Below, in pieces: positions 51,350 through 61,076 of a DNA stretch of 64,000 nt. Positions within the stretch are counted from its first letter, which is position 1; each line of letters begins with the position of its first letter. This DNA comes from Pseudochryseolinea flava. Lineage in GTDB: Bacteria; Bacteroidota; Bacteroidia; Cytophagales; Cyclobacteriaceae. The position numbers were made by a program, and so were the translations under genes. Location: positions 124,001-188,000 of the forward strand of contig NZ_QMFY01000002.1 in the NCBI RefSeq assembly GCF_003286915.1, in the 5' to 3' direction. The notes below the pieces were generated by a model. That model searched no databases. It saw only the letters and a list, made by a program, of their open reading frames with translations, and was not told the DNA's origin.

Positions 51350-51733
51350 AACAGGCTCTGATGCATGAATGATTTTGATCGCCTCAATATATGGACCAAC
51401 GGTTAAGGCATCACTCGCGTAAAAAGCGAAATCAGCGTGCAGCAACGCGGTGCTTGCCTTCGTATTTCTCTTTCGCGTGATCATGCTTGTCATAATTAAC
51501 GATGTTTCACTATTCAAACGTGTGCAAGAAGGCTGCAGTTATTAGAATTTCATTATGTTTCTGATCATCAAGGTCACCAATTGGATTGCGATCGATTAGG
51601 CACGCGTTAATAATTACTGGCGTTCCACCCATACGAGAGTATTTGAAAAGCAGTAATTGATAAAAAGGATCTCATGCCTAACGAAGAGGACGCGTCTGTA
51701 TAGTATATTGTACACAAAACAAAACAGACAGCC

Positions 51734-52087
51734 ATGCTAACACACGTAAACCCTAAATTACCGATGCGTGACAAGGAAATCTCGCGCGCATATTATTTGA
51801 GTTTGGGATTCAGTGAATTGGGAAGCACAGCATACAAAGAATATTTGATGGTTCAAAAGGACAACGTACAGCTGCATTTCTTTGAATTCAAGGAGCTGAT
51901 ACCTGAGCATAACTACGGACAAGTGTACCTTCGAACAGATAACATCGAGGCCCTTTACCAATACATGCTTGATAAAAATCTTGACATTCACCCCAATGGA
52001 AAGTTGCAAGTAAAACCCTGGGGACAAAAAGAGTTCTCGATGCTCGATCCTGACAATAACCTGTTAACTTTTGGTCAAGCTAGCTAG
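51734..52087 (+). CDS. VOC-family bleomycin-resistance-like protein
   Basis: A 117-residue protein with VOC fold: LTHVNPKLPMRDKEISRAYYLSLGFSELG at the start and the terminal WGQKEFSMLDPDNNLLTFGQAS, with a FFEF strand in the middle. It fits bleomycin-resistance-type (BLMT/FosA relative) members that bind antibiotic or small ligands. It is the first gene before the chromate genes, 68 bases upstream of the ChrB-AraC fusion, but is probably not part of that group. The substrate is unknown. Confidence 0.85.
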   Translation: MLTHVNPKLPMRDKEISRAYYLSLGFSELGSTAYKEYLMVQKDNVQLHFFEFKELIPEHNYGQVYLRTDNIEALYQYMLDKNLDIHPNGKLQVKPWGQKEFSMLDPDNNLLTFGQAS

Positions 52088-52155
52088 GCGGTTAAGAAAG
52101 ATCTTAGTTCAAGCTACATGGCAGCATTGGAAATAACCTTATACTTCGCAGCGGC

Positions 52156-52995
52156 ATGAAATGGATAACACGTGAACGCCCAAAAATAGACCGCCTTGCT
52201 TGCCCTTGGCTGATCAAGCGCTTTGTCGACACAGACGCCGAATTCATCTACGTTCCTTCGCATGAGGTTGTTGAACGCGCTAAAGCATACGATGCAACCC
52301 CATTCGATGTACCTGATGTAGAATATACACACTATGGAGATGAATGTACCTTCGATTATATCATCCGAAAGCATAAAATAAAAGATGCTGCTGTTCAAAC
52401 GATGGCGGCGATCGTCCGCGGTGCAGACACTGATAGGCATGATCTCGCCAGTCAATCATCAGGATTGTGGGCTATCTCTGCTGGGATCGCTCATAACATT
52501 AAAGATGATCAACAACTTTTAGCACAGGGCATGATCATATATGACGGATTGTATACATGGTCGAAGCTCCTTCAAAATGAAAAACATACACAAAGTCCAT
52601 TTGAAAGGACGCTACTGGACGTCTACCAAAAGTTTCTGCATGAGAAAAAGAATAAAGCCATACCAACATGGGCAAAAGAATTGAAGGAAATAATTCAAGA
52701 TCAGATTGACACCAACCTCACACTAAGTTTGAAAGAAATATCACAAACCCTTAATGTACATCCGAGCTATTTGTCGCGAGAGTTTTCAAAGTACTTCGAC
52801 AATCTTTCTTTCGGCGATTATATCAGAAAACTGAGAATCGAAAAATCCATTGCATTACTAGAAGATCCAAAATATTCCCTTGCCGAAGTCGCCTATCTTA
52901 CCGGTTTCTCCGATCAAAGTCATTTCAATCGCATCTTTAAGAACCATACAGGAAAAAATCCATCGATCTATCGCAAAGAGTTACATAAGAAGTAA
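52156..52995 (+). CDS. ChrB-type chromate-resistance domain fused to AraC HTH
   Basis: A 279-residue cytoplasmic protein. Residues 1-150 match the chromate-resistance exported/ChrB C-terminal domain (WITRERPKIDRLACPWLIKRFVDTDAEFIYVP, TPFDVPDVEYTHYGDECTFDYIIRKHKI, AAIVRGADTDRHDLASQSSGLWAISAGIAHN, IYDGLYTWSKL). Residues about 175-279 are an AraC/XylS DNA-binding domain with two helix-turn-helices (TLSLKEISQTLNVHPSYLSREFSKYF, SLAEVAYLTGFSDQSHFNRIFKNHTGKNPSIYR). The gene is followed by a DUF2490 gene and chrA, so it should be the chromate-sensing regulator. In proteobacteria ChrB acts as a PadR-like regulator or in reduction; a fusion with AraC is not a form I know of. Confidence 0.9.
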   Translation: MKWITRERPKIDRLACPWLIKRFVDTDAEFIYVPSHEVVERAKAYDATPFDVPDVEYTHYGDECTFDYIIRKHKIKDAAVQTMAAIVRGADTDRHDLASQSSGLWAISAGIAHNIKDDQQLLAQGMIIYDGLYTWSKLLQNEKHTQSPFERTLLDVYQKFLHEKKNKAIPTWAKELKEIIQDQIDTNLTLSLKEISQTLNVHPSYLSREFSKYFDNLSFGDYIRKLRIEKSIALLEDPKYSLAEVAYLTGFSDQSHFNRIFKNHTGKNPSIYRKELHKK

Positions 52996-53068
52996 ACAAT
53001 ATACAAGTCGGTCAATTCCGTTCTAGACATAAATAATCAAACAATGTTAGCATTGCGTAAAGATTTTT

Positions 53069-53827
53069 ATGTTGCGAACAATTTTCAATCACTTAACCCT
53101 CCTGGCATTTATTTGCGTGAGCGCTCATGTCCAAGGGCAGGTTCCAGAAAAACATATTCATGAGCGCGAACAATTGTGGACAGGCTATTTTAATCAAACA
53201 AGATTTTCAAACAGGTGGGGAATTTGGGCTGATGTTCACTATCGCATGACCGACAATTTTGCGCGCCGTCCTTTCCAGTTTCTTTTACGACCAGCCATTA
53301 CATACTTTATAAAAGATAACCTGCGTGTTCATGTGGGCTATGCTTACGCACATCATTTTCCGGGGAAAGCACTTCACACATCACGTGAAGAGCATAGGAC
53401 TTGGCAGCAAATCTGGTGGAACCAAAAATATCCAGGGCTCACAACTTTACAATGGCTTCGACTTGAACAAAGGTTCAACGAGAAGATTATTGGCGATGTC
53501 AAACAAGAAGGATACAATTACACATTCCGAATTCGCTATAATTTTTCATTCTTCATTCCTTTGAAAGGAAAAGCGTTGGACGCAAAGACGCCGTTTGCAG
53601 CGGTCATGAACGAAGTATTTCTGAATTTTGGCGATAATGTCGTTTACAATACATTTGACCAAAACCGATTCTTTGCAGGGTTCGGCTATCAATTTTCTTC
53701 GCACCTCAATGCGCAACTTGGCTACATGAACGTATACCAGCAGGAAGCATCTGGTAACAACTACTTTTCGACACACGCGATACGATTCTTCGTGTTCCAC
53801 TCAATCGATTTAAGAGACAAAAATTGA
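53069..53827 (+). CDS. DUF2490 outer-membrane beta-barrel protein
   Basis: A 252-residue protein with signal peptide MLRTIFNHLTLLAFICVSAHVQGQ. The rest alternates hydrophobic and polar strands with aromatic ends (RFSNRWGIWADVHYRMTDNFARRPFQFLLRPAITYFI, LRVHVGYAYAHHFPGKA, LTTLQWLRLEQRFNEKI, LNAQLGYMNVYQQEASGNNYFSTHAIRFFVFHSIDL), as in DUF2490 barrels. The gene lies 14 bases before chrA and 73 bases after the ChrB-AraC gene, so it may provide an outer-membrane route for exported chromate or a sulfate analogue. This role is inference. Confidence 0.85.
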   Translation: MLRTIFNHLTLLAFICVSAHVQGQVPEKHIHEREQLWTGYFNQTRFSNRWGIWADVHYRMTDNFARRPFQFLLRPAITYFIKDNLRVHVGYAYAHHFPGKALHTSREEHRTWQQIWWNQKYPGLTTLQWLRLEQRFNEKIIGDVKQEGYNYTFRIRYNFSFFIPLKGKALDAKTPFAAVMNEVFLNFGDNVVYNTFDQNRFFAGFGYQFSSHLNAQLGYMNVYQQEASGNNYFSTHAIRFFVFHSIDLRDKN

Positions 53828-53840
53828 CCGAGCCTTCACC

Positions 53841-54986
53841 ATGGAAAAAACAGCAAACTACTCGTTGAAAGATCTAATAGTGTATTACCTAAAACTCGGT
53901 ACGTGGGGATTTGGTGGTCCCGTTGCGCTCGTTGGCTACATGTATCGTGATTTGGTTGAAAACAAAAAATGGATTACAGAAGACGACTACAAAGAAGGAT
54001 TGGCACTGTCACAACTTGCACCTGGTCCGTTGGCAGCACAACTCGCCATCTATATTGGCTTTGTGCACCACCGAATTCTCGGCGCAACGTTAGCGGGAAT
54101 TGCCTTCGTTCTTCCCTCCTTCCTGATGGTACTCGGCATTGGATACGCGTACGTCACTTACGGTGGACTTCCTTGGATGCAGGCCGTGTTTTACGGTGTC
54201 GGCGCTGCTGTCATCGGCATCATTGCCATCGGAAGTTATAAACTAACCACAAAGAGTATCGGTAAAGACAAAGTACTCTGGATGATATTTGTTACACTGG
54301 CGATCGTAACATTTGCAACGGAACAAGAACTATTGTCACTAATTCTACTCGCCGGATGTATCATGTGGTTCGTAAAAGCTCCACCAAAATGGCTGTCGTC
54401 TGCCAACGTAATTTTACCAACTGTCATCGCCCAAATACCAACCATCACAACAGAATCCAAGCTATGGCAACTCGCATGGTTCTTTACGAAAGCTGGTGCA
54501 TTTGTATTCGGCAGTGGTCTCGCGATCGTTCCCTTCCTTTATGGTGGTGTTGTGGGAGAACATCATTGGTTAAATGAACAACAATTTCTTGATGCGGTAG
54601 CTGTAGCGATGATCACGCCCGGTCCAGTTGTGATCACGGTGGGATTTATCGGCTACCTTGTTGCAGGCGTCGGCGGCGCTGTGGTTGCCGCGGCTGCTAC
54701 ATTCATCCCTTGTTATCTCTTCACCATTATACCAGCGCCCTACTTTAAAAAATACGGAAAGCACCCTGCTATAAAAGCGTTTGTTGATGGCGTTACAGCG
54801 GCCGCTATCGGAGCAATTGCCGGCGCGGTTCTTGTACTCGCCAAGCGAACATTAACGGATATCCCAACCATGGTCATTGCCGTGTCGAGCGCATTGGTCT
54901 TGTTTAAATTTAAAAAACTACAAGAGCCATTGGTAATCGTAGTCGCTGCCGTGCTCGCGATCGTGATCAAAGTACTCTTGCACTAA
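53841..54986 (+). CDS. chrA: Chromate transporter ChrA
   Basis: A 381-residue inner-membrane chromate efflux protein of the CHR family with two homologous halves. First half: YYLKLGTWGFGGPVALVGYMYRDLVENKKWITEDDYKEGLALSQLAPGPLAAQLAIYIG. Second half: FFTKAGAFVFGSGLAIVPFLYGGVVGEHHWLNEQQFLDAVAVAMITPGPVVITVGFIGYLVAG. The paired G-FGGP and PGP motifs are the family signature. It is the last gene of the chromate group and should export chromate taken up through sulfate transporters. It converges with the permease pseudogene 5 bases after its stop. Confidence 0.95.
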   Translation: MEKTANYSLKDLIVYYLKLGTWGFGGPVALVGYMYRDLVENKKWITEDDYKEGLALSQLAPGPLAAQLAIYIGFVHHRILGATLAGIAFVLPSFLMVLGIGYAYVTYGGLPWMQAVFYGVGAAVIGIIAIGSYKLTTKSIGKDKVLWMIFVTLAIVTFATEQELLSLILLAGCIMWFVKAPPKWLSSANVILPTVIAQIPTITTESKLWQLAWFFTKAGAFVFGSGLAIVPFLYGGVVGEHHWLNEQQFLDAVAVAMITPGPVVITVGFIGYLVAGVGGAVVAAAATFIPCYLFTIIPAPYFKKYGKHPAIKAFVDGVTAAAIGAIAGAVLVLAKRTLTDIPTMVIAVSSALVLFKFKKLQEPLVIVVAAVLAIVIKVLLH

Positions 54987-54991
54987 ATAAG

Positions 54992-57650
54992 TTACTCATT
55001 CCGAAGTTTATCGACCGGGTTGGCAATGGCTGCATTAAAAGATTTCATGCTGACAACGCCCAACGCAATTACCAACACCATAATACCGGGTACCACGAAC
55101 AACCACCATTGAACTTCAATGTGATTTTCGAAATTCATCAACCACTGATCTACGCCATACCACGCGATCGGCACGGCCAACGCGAACGACACGGAAATGA
55201 GTGTGATATACTCTCGCGACAACATCACAATGATATTGCTAACACTCGCACCAAGCGTCTTACGCACAGCAATCTCCTTGCCCTTCCTATTCGCGATAAA
55301 TGTGATTAAACCGTAAAGTCCTAAACACCCAATAAGGACAAATACTACTGAAAACACTTGGAACATCCTTGAATACTTCAGTTCCTGGTCATAGAACATT
55401 GCAATATTCTCATCGAGGAAACGGTATTGAAATACATGCTCCGGATAAATCGATTTCCAAGTTTGCTCAAGTTTATCAACCACTTCAGTCATGTTTTGAT
55501 CTCCGCCGAGATCAAGCTTCACACTCACTTGCCGATATCGATCCGGACTCGCATCAAGGGCAATATTATCAACACGTTCCTTCAACGAGTTTCCGTAATA
55601 GTCGTTGATCACACCTACCACATGAACCAAACTATTGCCGCCCACCTTCAGCGACTCACCTACAATTGCCTGCGCATGGTTGTAGCCCAAATTCTTCATT
55701 AGCGTTTCGTTGACGAGAATGTTTTTTGATGAGTCCGCCGACGTAAGATTGCGCCCTGCAACGAGGCGAATACCATAGAGGTCTAGAAAATTTTCATCGA
55801 TTGCAGAATATTCGTAGTTCTGAAAATCCTGAACATCACTTGCTTCCAGTCTACCGATGCTCCGCGAATTTCTATTGCGCTCAACGCCTGACGGAAGTGT
55901 AAAACTTTTCGCAACACGCGCGACAAAAGGAAGCTTTCTCAATTCAGATTCAAAGGCGCTTAGGGAGGATGGATCGCTATTCAGCAGTCGAACAGAAACG
56001 ATCGTTGCATCGCGGTCAAAACCCATTTCCATATTCCTAAAGTACGCCATTTGTGTTACAACGATAAACGTACCAACAGCAAGCACCTGGGTGGCTGTAA
56101 ATTGAACAATCACTAAAGTCTTTCGCAGACTGACACCCCCAATCTTCGTTGTACTGAACTGATTCTTCATAGCCCGGAGTTGATTCAAACTTGAAATCGT
56201 GAGGGCCGGATATAAGCCAGCACATACGGTGACGCCTGCAACAATCATTGCCAAGGTTAACCATAACATCGGATCGAATAAATTAATACTTACCTGCAAG
56301 TCCAGCATGAAGGCAAGTGCGGGCATCAACGCTGACACGAGGCCAAGCGCGATAAGTGCCGCGAGGGCAACAATCACGGTAGTTTCTACAAGAAACTGCA
56401 ATACCAGGTTCAACTGACTACTTCCCATAATCTTCCGCAGACCGATCTCCTTCGAACGCAGTGTAGATTGTGCCGTCGAAAGATTTACATAATTGATACA
56501 CGCCACCGCCAACAGACAAAATACAATTAACTGTAGTGAAAAAATAGTTTCGTGCGTTATCGTTCTTCTGCTAAACGTTCCAAAGTTCGGATCAAAATGC
56601 ACTTCGCTTAGTGGCTGAAGATAATAATGACGATAGCTTGACAAATCCTTTCCGATATTTTGCTTCATGTAACTTCGCTATCTGTGCTTCAACATCCTTT
56701 ACGTTTACGCCCTCTTGAAGGACAACATATACAGCATGTCCATCATTTGAACTCACCCAATCTGACATTCGTTCTTTGAACAGCAGCGGCATTGATGAAT
56801 AGGACACCAACATGGTGAATGGAAAATCTGTATTCCTCGGAAAATCTTCGATGACACCCGTAATTTTGAAGTCGTAAGCTTTTTGAAAACGCAGTGTTCT
56901 CCCGATAGGATTTTCTTCACCAAAATATTTCTGTGCAATTGCCCGTGTAACAACAACACTACTTGGCTCACGTAATGATGTTTTCGCATCGCCAGCAATC
57001 CATTGTATAGGACTGCCTGCAAAATCGATAACATCAAAGAACTCAGGCTCGACCGTTACAACACCGTCTTCTTCTATAAACTGTCGCTCAAATTTACCAT
57101 CACTGCTTAGTACATCGACGTTGGCACCACGCAGATATTCGAGTTTGGTCATCTTCTTTATGGAAGCAACGTCTTTCATTGCGGGCGGAATCGCGTAGGG
57201 AATGCCAGTTCGAAATTCAGCAACATCACCACCACTTACGCGCACCATTCTGTAAGTATTCTTATAGTCAGAGTGAAACGTATCAAAGCTTTGTTCGAAT
57301 CGAATAATGGAAATGATCGCCAACGCTGATGCAATACCAATCACCAAGCCAAGTACGTTAATGGTTGTCGTCACCTTGTTGGCAAGCAAGCTTCGCTTTG
57401 CCATTTTAAAATAGCTACCTGTCATATTATATCGGTTTTGTTGAGTTGGTTGTTTCCAGAAAAAAGTGTGCGTACAAAATCCGAGTACACGCCATACATA
57501 TTTGCGTCGAGCAACACGATGATTCCGTTGTTTTACATCGCCCAAATACATTTCATACAAATCGCCTCTGATCTCCTCTGCAAAATTTTTGGGAGCGAAG
57601 CGTTCGATGAGCATCTCTGCCCAGCGGGGAGGTTGTGGATCGGTCACCAT
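54992..57650 (-). pseudogene. Frameshifted FtsX/MacB-type permease with permease-prefix domain
   Basis: A permease gene of about 885 codons split by a frameshift near 56660. The first frame (57650 to 56592) has the permease prefix (PPRWAEMLIERFAPKNFAEEIRGDLYEMYLG), a helix (KVTTTINVLGLVIGIASALAIISIIRFEQSFDTFH) and the first periplasmic domain. The second frame (from about 56668) carries LSSYRHYYLQPLSEVHFDPNFG, RSKEIGLRKIMGSSQLNLV, a second periplasmic domain and KGKEIAVRKTLGASVSNII to the end. The two together make a normal-length permease. One base shift restores it, so either a recent mutation or a sequence error is possible. It is translated from TGATG overlap with the PadR gene. Confidence 0.8.
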
Positions 57651-57970
57651 CAGATATTTTGAATTTGAGCCCAGATTAGATCACGCACATCACGAACCTC
57701 TTCCAACGTTTGACGTCCATAGGTCGTGATTTGGAAGAGTCGTTTTCTTCTTCCACCACGTTCCATGGAAGCACCACCCATCTTTGATTTCACAAAACCT
57801 TTATCTTCTAACCGATGCAGCGCTGCGTGCACGGCACTAATGGTGATAACCCGACCGGTCTGCTCCTCGAGTGCTGTGGCAATTGAAACGCCGTAGGCGT
57901 CTGTGCCTATGAGCGCGACCATCAATAAAATGAGTTCTTCTAATTCACCAAGATAGATTCGTCCTGACAT
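57650..57970 (-). CDS. PadR-family transcriptional regulator
   Basis: A 106-residue winged-helix regulator: GRIYLGELEELILLMVALIGTDAYGVSIATALEEQTGRVITISAVHAALHRLEDKGFVKSKMGG and RRKRLFQITTYGRQTLEEV. PadR genes commonly precede large FtsX-like permeases in Bacteroidetes, as here. It overlaps the permease start (TGATG). It probably represses its own operon in response to an unknown drug or envelope stress. Confidence 0.9.
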   Translation of the reverse strand: MSGRIYLGELEELILLMVALIGTDAYGVSIATALEEQTGRVITISAVHAALHRLEDKGFVKSKMGGASMERGGRRKRLFQITTYGRQTLEEVRDVRDLIWAQIQNI

Positions 57971-58128
57971 ACGTTATTATTTCAACATCTGTAGAACAAA
58001 TAGCGGGCCGATGCGAAATCAGTTGAATTTAACGGAAATAAATAATGCCAGTGTACGAAAAATAATCCGATGTGACCGCGTGTGAACACTGAACGCTGCG
58101 ATAAAAAAAAACTAGACCTTAAAAATTA

Positions 58129-58163
58129 AATGATCAAGATGATCGATCACCATCTTGATCATT
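58129..58163 (-). terminator. Hairpin after the alcohol dehydrogenase gene
   Basis: AATGATCAAGATG (58129-58141) and CATCTTGATCATT (58151-58163) form a perfect 13-bp stem with a 9-base loop, 12 bases after the stop. On the minus strand TTTAATTTTT follows. A good intrinsic terminator for the leftward operon. Confidence 0.85.
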
Positions 58164-58174
58164 GAAACGCCAAA

Positions 58175-59344
58175 CTACTTCCAAGGATCAAGCACAACCT
58201 TCACACAATCTTCTTCTTTTTCCTTAAAAATCTTGTAGGCATGAGCGACTTCAGACAGCGGCAAACGATGGGTGATGATATCATCGAGTCTTACCTTTCC
58301 ATCAACGACATACTTCAGTAGTGTATCGATATGTTTGTGTGCCGGCGCTTGCCCTCCTTTCATCACAATCCCTTTGTCAAAAAATTGACCGAGTGGGAAA
58401 TTATCATACGTCGTTGGATAAACGCCCAACACAGATACCGTTCCGCCCCGTCTTACGGCGCTCATGCACGCTTCCAATACCTTGATCGATCCTTTCTCCA
58501 GATTAACAACGGCCTTTGCACGATCAAGAATATTTCTATCAGGCTCAAAGCCCACCGCCTCGATACACACGTCGGCACCGCGACCGTTGGTTAACGCGCG
58601 AATTTGTTCGACAACCTCTTTTGCACCATCTGTCCATTGAATGGTATCACATCCTGCGGCTGCTTTCGCTTTATCAAGCCTGTACTTCAACGTATCGATT
58701 ACAATCACACGCGCAGCGCCTCGAAGCCATGCACTCTTCGCCGCCATAATTCCCACAGGGCCAGCGCCAAAAATAGCGACAGTCTCACCACCTTTTACTT
58801 CACCCCAATCAACGCCAGTGTAACCCGTAGGAAAAATATCAGTGAGAAAAAGTACTTGTTCATCGCTTAAATTGTCGGGCACCACACGTGGTCCGTAATC
58901 CGCATAGGGCACACGAACATATTGTGCCTGTCCGCCATCGTATCCTCCATATAAATCGGTGTAACCAAATAACGCGCCTCCCTTTTCTTTTATCAATCCA
59001 CCTTCAGGACCATAGTGCTCTGGATTGCTATTTTCGCAATGTCCGGGAAGATGATGAGCGCAGAAAAAACAATTTCCACATGCAATCGGAAAAGGGACGA
59101 CGACACGGTCGCCACGCTTCAGATTCTTTACACCTGCGCCTACCTCTTCAACAATTCCCATAAACTCGTGACCAAGCGTCATGGGTCTTGGTTGCGGCAG
59201 TCCACCGGAGTAAATATGTAAATCAGAACCACATATCGCAGTGGCCGTTACTTTTAAAATTATATCTCTATTATCCTGAATTTTCGGATCGTCTACGGTG
59301 TCCATCTTGACATTACGCGGACCATGAATTCTAGCTGCTTTCAT
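58175..59344 (-). CDS. Zinc-dependent alcohol dehydrogenase (formaldehyde-dehydrogenase-like MDR)
   Basis: A 389-residue medium-chain dehydrogenase. The catalytic zinc ligands are the Cys in TAICGSDLHIYS and the His in LGHEFMGIVEEV. The structural zinc loop is CGNCFFCAHHLPGHC, with four cysteines. The NAD binding motif is GAGPVGIMAAK. The insert GLIKEKGGALFGYTDLYGGYDGGQAQYVRVPYADYG resembles glutathione-independent formaldehyde dehydrogenases. The gene is co-transcribed with the SDR 1 base upstream, and the pair may oxidise an aldehyde or alcohol. Confidence 0.92.
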   Translation of the reverse strand: MKAARIHGPRNVKMDTVDDPKIQDNRDIILKVTATAICGSDLHIYSGGLPQPRPMTLGHEFMGIVEEVGAGVKNLKRGDRVVVPFPIACGNCFFCAHHLPGHCENSNPEHYGPEGGLIKEKGGALFGYTDLYGGYDGGQAQYVRVPYADYGPRVVPDNLSDEQVLFLTDIFPTGYTGVDWGEVKGGETVAIFGAGPVGIMAAKSAWLRGAARVIVIDTLKYRLDKAKAAAGCDTIQWTDGAKEVVEQIRALTNGRGADVCIEAVGFEPDRNILDRAKAVVNLEKGSIKVLEACMSAVRRGGTVSVLGVYPTTYDNFPLGQFFDKGIVMKGGQAPAHKHIDTLLKYVVDGKVRLDDIITHRLPLSEVAHAYKIFKEKEEDCVKVVLDPWK

Positions 59345-59345
59345 T

Positions 59346-60149
59346 TTATTTTCTCCCTGTGGTAACTGGTTCTTGTTGTTTGTTCATTTTATCGGCGAGT
59401 TTTTCGTCTGTTGTTACTGCGCTCATCGCGACTTGCATCTTGTTGCCAAAGCCAGACACAACCATGTCGTCGCCGTCGAGAAGCGCTTTGTATCCGTCCC
59501 GTGCAACATCCACCGCATCGTATAACTTTCCTTCTTGATAGATTTTTGATTCTTCCATTCCCGCTTTGTTGAAAAAGTCAGTATCCGTTGCTCCTGGTAG
59601 TAGCGCGGTGATCGTAACACCAGATTCTTTCACCTCGCTACGCACAGCCTCTGTAAATGATTGAACAAATGCCTTCGTACCGTGATATACGGATTGCCAC
59701 GGTCCAGGTGCTTTACTCGCAATAGACGAAAGGTTCATTATCTTGCCTTGTCTGCGCGCGACCATGTCTTTCAGAAAAAGCTTCGTCAATATCACAAGAC
59801 TGGCAATATTCAAGTCAACAATTTTCAATTCCATTTCAAGATCTGTCTCTAGAAATTCGCCGTAATGACCATGTCCCGCGTTGTTGATTAGAATATCAAC
59901 ATCAATATTCCGCGCTTTCACGTCGTGGTAGAGATCGAATGCACTTCGCCGCTCGAATAAATCTTTTGCAATGGTAATTACATCGACGCCATACTCGTTC
60001 TTCAATTGTGACGAGACACGCGCGAGGTCGCCATCGCTGCGCGCAACAATGATAAGATTGTAACTGTCGGCGGCTAACAATTTCGCCAGCTCAAGACCAA
60101 TGCCACTTGTCCCGCCGGTCACTAATGCATATTTGTTATTTTCATTCAT
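59346..60149 (-). CDS. Short-chain dehydrogenase/reductase
   Basis: A 267-residue classical SDR. The NAD(P) motif is YALVTGGTSGIGLELAKLLA, the NNAG motif is VDILINNAGHGHYG, and the catalytic triad is Ser in MNLSSIASKAP with Tyr and Lys in VYHGTKAFVQSF. It is the first gene of an operon with the alcohol dehydrogenase (1 base between). No substrate-defining feature is visible. The large gap upstream (60150-60536) contains no other gene I can support. Confidence 0.93.
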   Translation of the reverse strand: MNENNKYALVTGGTSGIGLELAKLLAADSYNLIIVARSDGDLARVSSQLKNEYGVDVITIAKDLFERRSAFDLYHDVKARNIDVDILINNAGHGHYGEFLETDLEMELKIVDLNIASLVILTKLFLKDMVARRQGKIMNLSSIASKAPGPWQSVYHGTKAFVQSFTEAVRSEVKESGVTITALLPGATDTDFFNKAGMEESKIYQEGKLYDAVDVARDGYKALLDGDDMVVSGFGNKMQVAMSAVTTDEKLADKMNKQQEPVTTGRK

Positions 60150-60536
60150 GCTATCAGATTTTAGATGTTTTGTACCTTAAGCGGAAGAACAGATGCGAAT
60201 GAGATACTATCTTCCGTTTGTTCAACACAAATTAGAAATAGTGATGCCTACGAGACCGGATGTAAATGAAGGCTGTTGACTACCTGCGTGGCGAGCAAAA
60301 AATCAATACAAAAAAAACAAGAACATTGTTGATTTATATAAGCGAAGTTATCAGCGGCGTTGCGTTAGATACTACGCCGTTCACCTGTAGCATAAGTTTT
60401 CCTACGCGTTACCGTGGGCAATTAAGTCGGCATCTGCGTTGGAGACCGATCGTCTTTACGGGAAATCCCCATAGTTCAATATTGATTACGAAATGCGGTT
60501 GGAAAATCCCAGTTCGCATCATACATTTGCCCGCAC

Positions 60537-60911
60537 GTGAAAAACCGACTGATCATAGCACTCATTCTTTTCAGCATGACGTTGCATTGCAGCAGCAGAA
60601 TCGGTCTTATTTCTTATCTTTATCAACAACGCCACGAAATGGCCCACGCATTGGGGCTTATTTCAGAGGTTCCCATCGCAGTCTGCGGTAGCGATTATTA
60701 CGACAACACTACACTAACGTCTCCTACCCAGGATAGTCATAACCACCTCCCTGCCACCTTACAGGCCATTGAAATAATTCTCTTCGTAAACAACGACGAA
60801 GTATCAACAAACTTTGACACAGTTCTGCTGCAAAACATCGCGTTCTGTCGATACAGCGATGCCGTAATCGGAAACTCTCCTCTCCCAATTTTCCAACCAC
60901 CGCGCGTTTAG
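60537..60911 (+). CDS. Small exported protein upstream of the TonB receptor
   Basis: A 124-residue protein starting at a GTG (60537). It has an N-terminal hydrophobic segment (MKNRLIIALILFSMTLHCSS) and the pattern RIGLISYLYQQRHEMAHALGLISEVPIAVCGSDYY, ending IFQPPRV. In Bacteroidetes, small exported proteins with this layout (signal, short helix, Cys loop, terminal PP motif) sit in front of copper or siderophore TonB receptors with PepSY genes, as here. The typical NGKC metal loop is replaced by VCGSD. Function unknown. The overlapping frame at 60266-60691 is rejected. Confidence 0.6.
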   Translation: MKNRLIIALILFSMTLHCSSRIGLISYLYQQRHEMAHALGLISEVPIAVCGSDYYDNTTLTSPTQDSHNHLPATLQAIEIILFVNNDEVSTNFDTVLLQNIAFCRYSDAVIGNSPLPIFQPPRV

Positions 60912-61013
60912 TTTTCCATACATCTGAGGTCGAACGTAAATAATGTCCGCCCTCCGATCCGTAATCGTTTTGCATTTCGCTTAACGATTCAATTCCATCA
61001 TCAACAATTCAAA

Positions 61014-61030
61014 GGATAGTTTGACTATCC
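61014..61030. promoter_or_regulatory. Perfect inverted repeat GGATAGT-TTG-ACTATCC upstream of the TonB receptor
   Basis: Seven-base arms (61014-61020 and 61024-61030) with a 3-base centre, 46 bases before the ATG. It could be an operator for a metalloregulator or a small hairpin. It differs from the repeats in front of the receptor at 698-2980. Confidence 0.45.
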
Positions 61031-61076
61031 ACAAAAGCGACTGAAGAAAATTCTTCATCGCTCAACCATCTCAATC

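Noticed and set aside
51332-51517. 61-codon minus-strand reading frame in the gap before the VOC gene
   Set aside because: Its 3' end lies in a hairpin and the protein shows no recognisable pattern; coding status cannot be supported.
60266-60691. 141-codon frame overlapping the small exported protein gene
   Set aside because: Overlaps the better candidate at 60537-60911 in another frame, and its composition is atypical with no signal peptide.
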